DNA of 64,000 bases, taken from Cognatundibacterium luofuense (lineage in GTDB: Bacteria; Pseudomonadota; Gammaproteobacteria; Burkholderiales; Burkholderiaceae_D). This document shows, one piece after another, positions 63,873 to 64,000 of this stretch (position 1 is its first letter; each line of letters opens with the position of its first letter). Below the pieces are notes generated by a model. That model was not told where the DNA came from. It did not search any database and saw nothing but the letters and a program-made list of their open reading frames with translations. The position numbers and the translations under genes were made by a program. The stretch lies in contig NZ_JAGSPN010000008.1 of the NCBI RefSeq assembly GCF_018139685.1, forward strand, positions 62,001 to 126,000, in the 5' to 3' direction.

Positions 63873-64000
63873 TTATTTGCTGAGCAAACGCATTGCGCGA
63901 TCCAGCCCGTCCAGCGTGACCGGAAACATCCGGCCCGCCATCAGTTGCTGCATGATCGCAATCGACTGGCGGTATTGCCACAATCCTTCCGGCTCCGGAT
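63873..64000 (-). CDS. C-terminal fragment of an unidentified protein
   Basis: The minus strand is open from the right window edge to a TAA at 63875-63873. It encodes about 42 residues with EGLWQYRQSIAIMQQLMAG and then FPVTLDGLDRAMRLLSK at the end. The regular helical pattern and the terminator after it support a real gene, but I cannot identify the family from this part. Confidence 0.6.
   Translation of the reverse strand, partial: PEPEGLWQYRQSIAIMQQLMAGRMFPVTLDGLDRAMRLLSK

Noticed and set aside
1-64000. CRISPR arrays, insertion sequences, prophage genes or toxin-antitoxin pairs
   Set aside because: No regularly spaced direct repeats, transposase, integrase, phage structural or typical toxin-antitoxin sequences were seen.

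Overview
This window is a contiguous piece of a chromosome of a beta-proteobacterium, most likely of the order Burkholderiales and perhaps the Oxalobacteraceae. That placement is an inference from gene content and protein style: an orn / M48 protease / phhB / rsgA block, a DUF2242 lipoprotein beside a DUF3820 protein, a HutC-controlled hut operon, a kynBUA operon with a divergent Lrp-type regulator, and a moderate base composition. I see no insertion sequence, prophage, CRISPR array or rRNA. The genes are densely packed, and intrinsic terminators sit in most convergent gaps.

Layout. 0-6.4 kb: the 3' end of a cellulose synthase operon (bcsB C-terminus, bcsC, a small TPR protein). 6.7-13 kb: DAHP synthase, YajQ, MurB, then an overlapping pair of c-di-GMP turnover proteins (a variant HD-GYP and a GGDEF*-EAL protein). 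13-18.6 kb: a DUF4124-like secreted protein, Uup ABC-F, tRNA-Arg(CCU), a HAF-repeat protein, a LysE-type exporter and two related 71-residue proteins. 18.7-22.2 kb: the kynurenine route (kynB-kynU-kynA, divergent Lrp regulator). 22-27.7 kb: a beta-lactamase-fold hydrolase, MurJ, PpnP, ArgG and ArgF. 28-32 kb: a four-gene polysaccharide O-acetylation module that matches the wssFGHI part of the Pseudomonas wss (acetylated cellulose) operon. 32-45.8 kb: rsgA, phhB, Ste24-like protease, orn, FKBP, a beta-propeller protein, a NodB-type deacetylase, a fatty-acid-hydroxylase-family protein, an EI24 protein, a molybdopterin-binding-domain protein, a TAXI binding protein, an M14 carboxypeptidase and small secreted proteins. 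45.9-52.1 kb: histidine utilisation (hutC, divergent hutU-hutH-hutD-hutI). 52-58.2 kb: a DUF748 envelope protein and a receiver plus Hpt-REC-REC-GGDEF pair. 58-62.8 kb: parC and parE. 62.9-64 kb: a degenerate receiver protein and the C-terminus of an unidentified protein.

How the parts fit. The strongest functional theme is a cellulose-type exopolysaccharide. The window carries part of its synthase and export machinery, a complete-looking O-acetylation module about 22 kb away, and many c-di-GMP proteins that could control it (YajQ, HD-GYP, EAL, DGC; BcsA, the usual c-di-GMP target, would lie left of the window). Two amino-acid catabolic operons (Trp via kynurenine, His via urocanate) each have their own divergent regulator.

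Less expected items are a family of intergenic repeats found only between convergent genes, the pair of 71-residue proteins next to the LysE-type exporter, active-site changes in several signalling proteins, and a HutC-type palindrome placed exactly inside the hutU promoter spacer.
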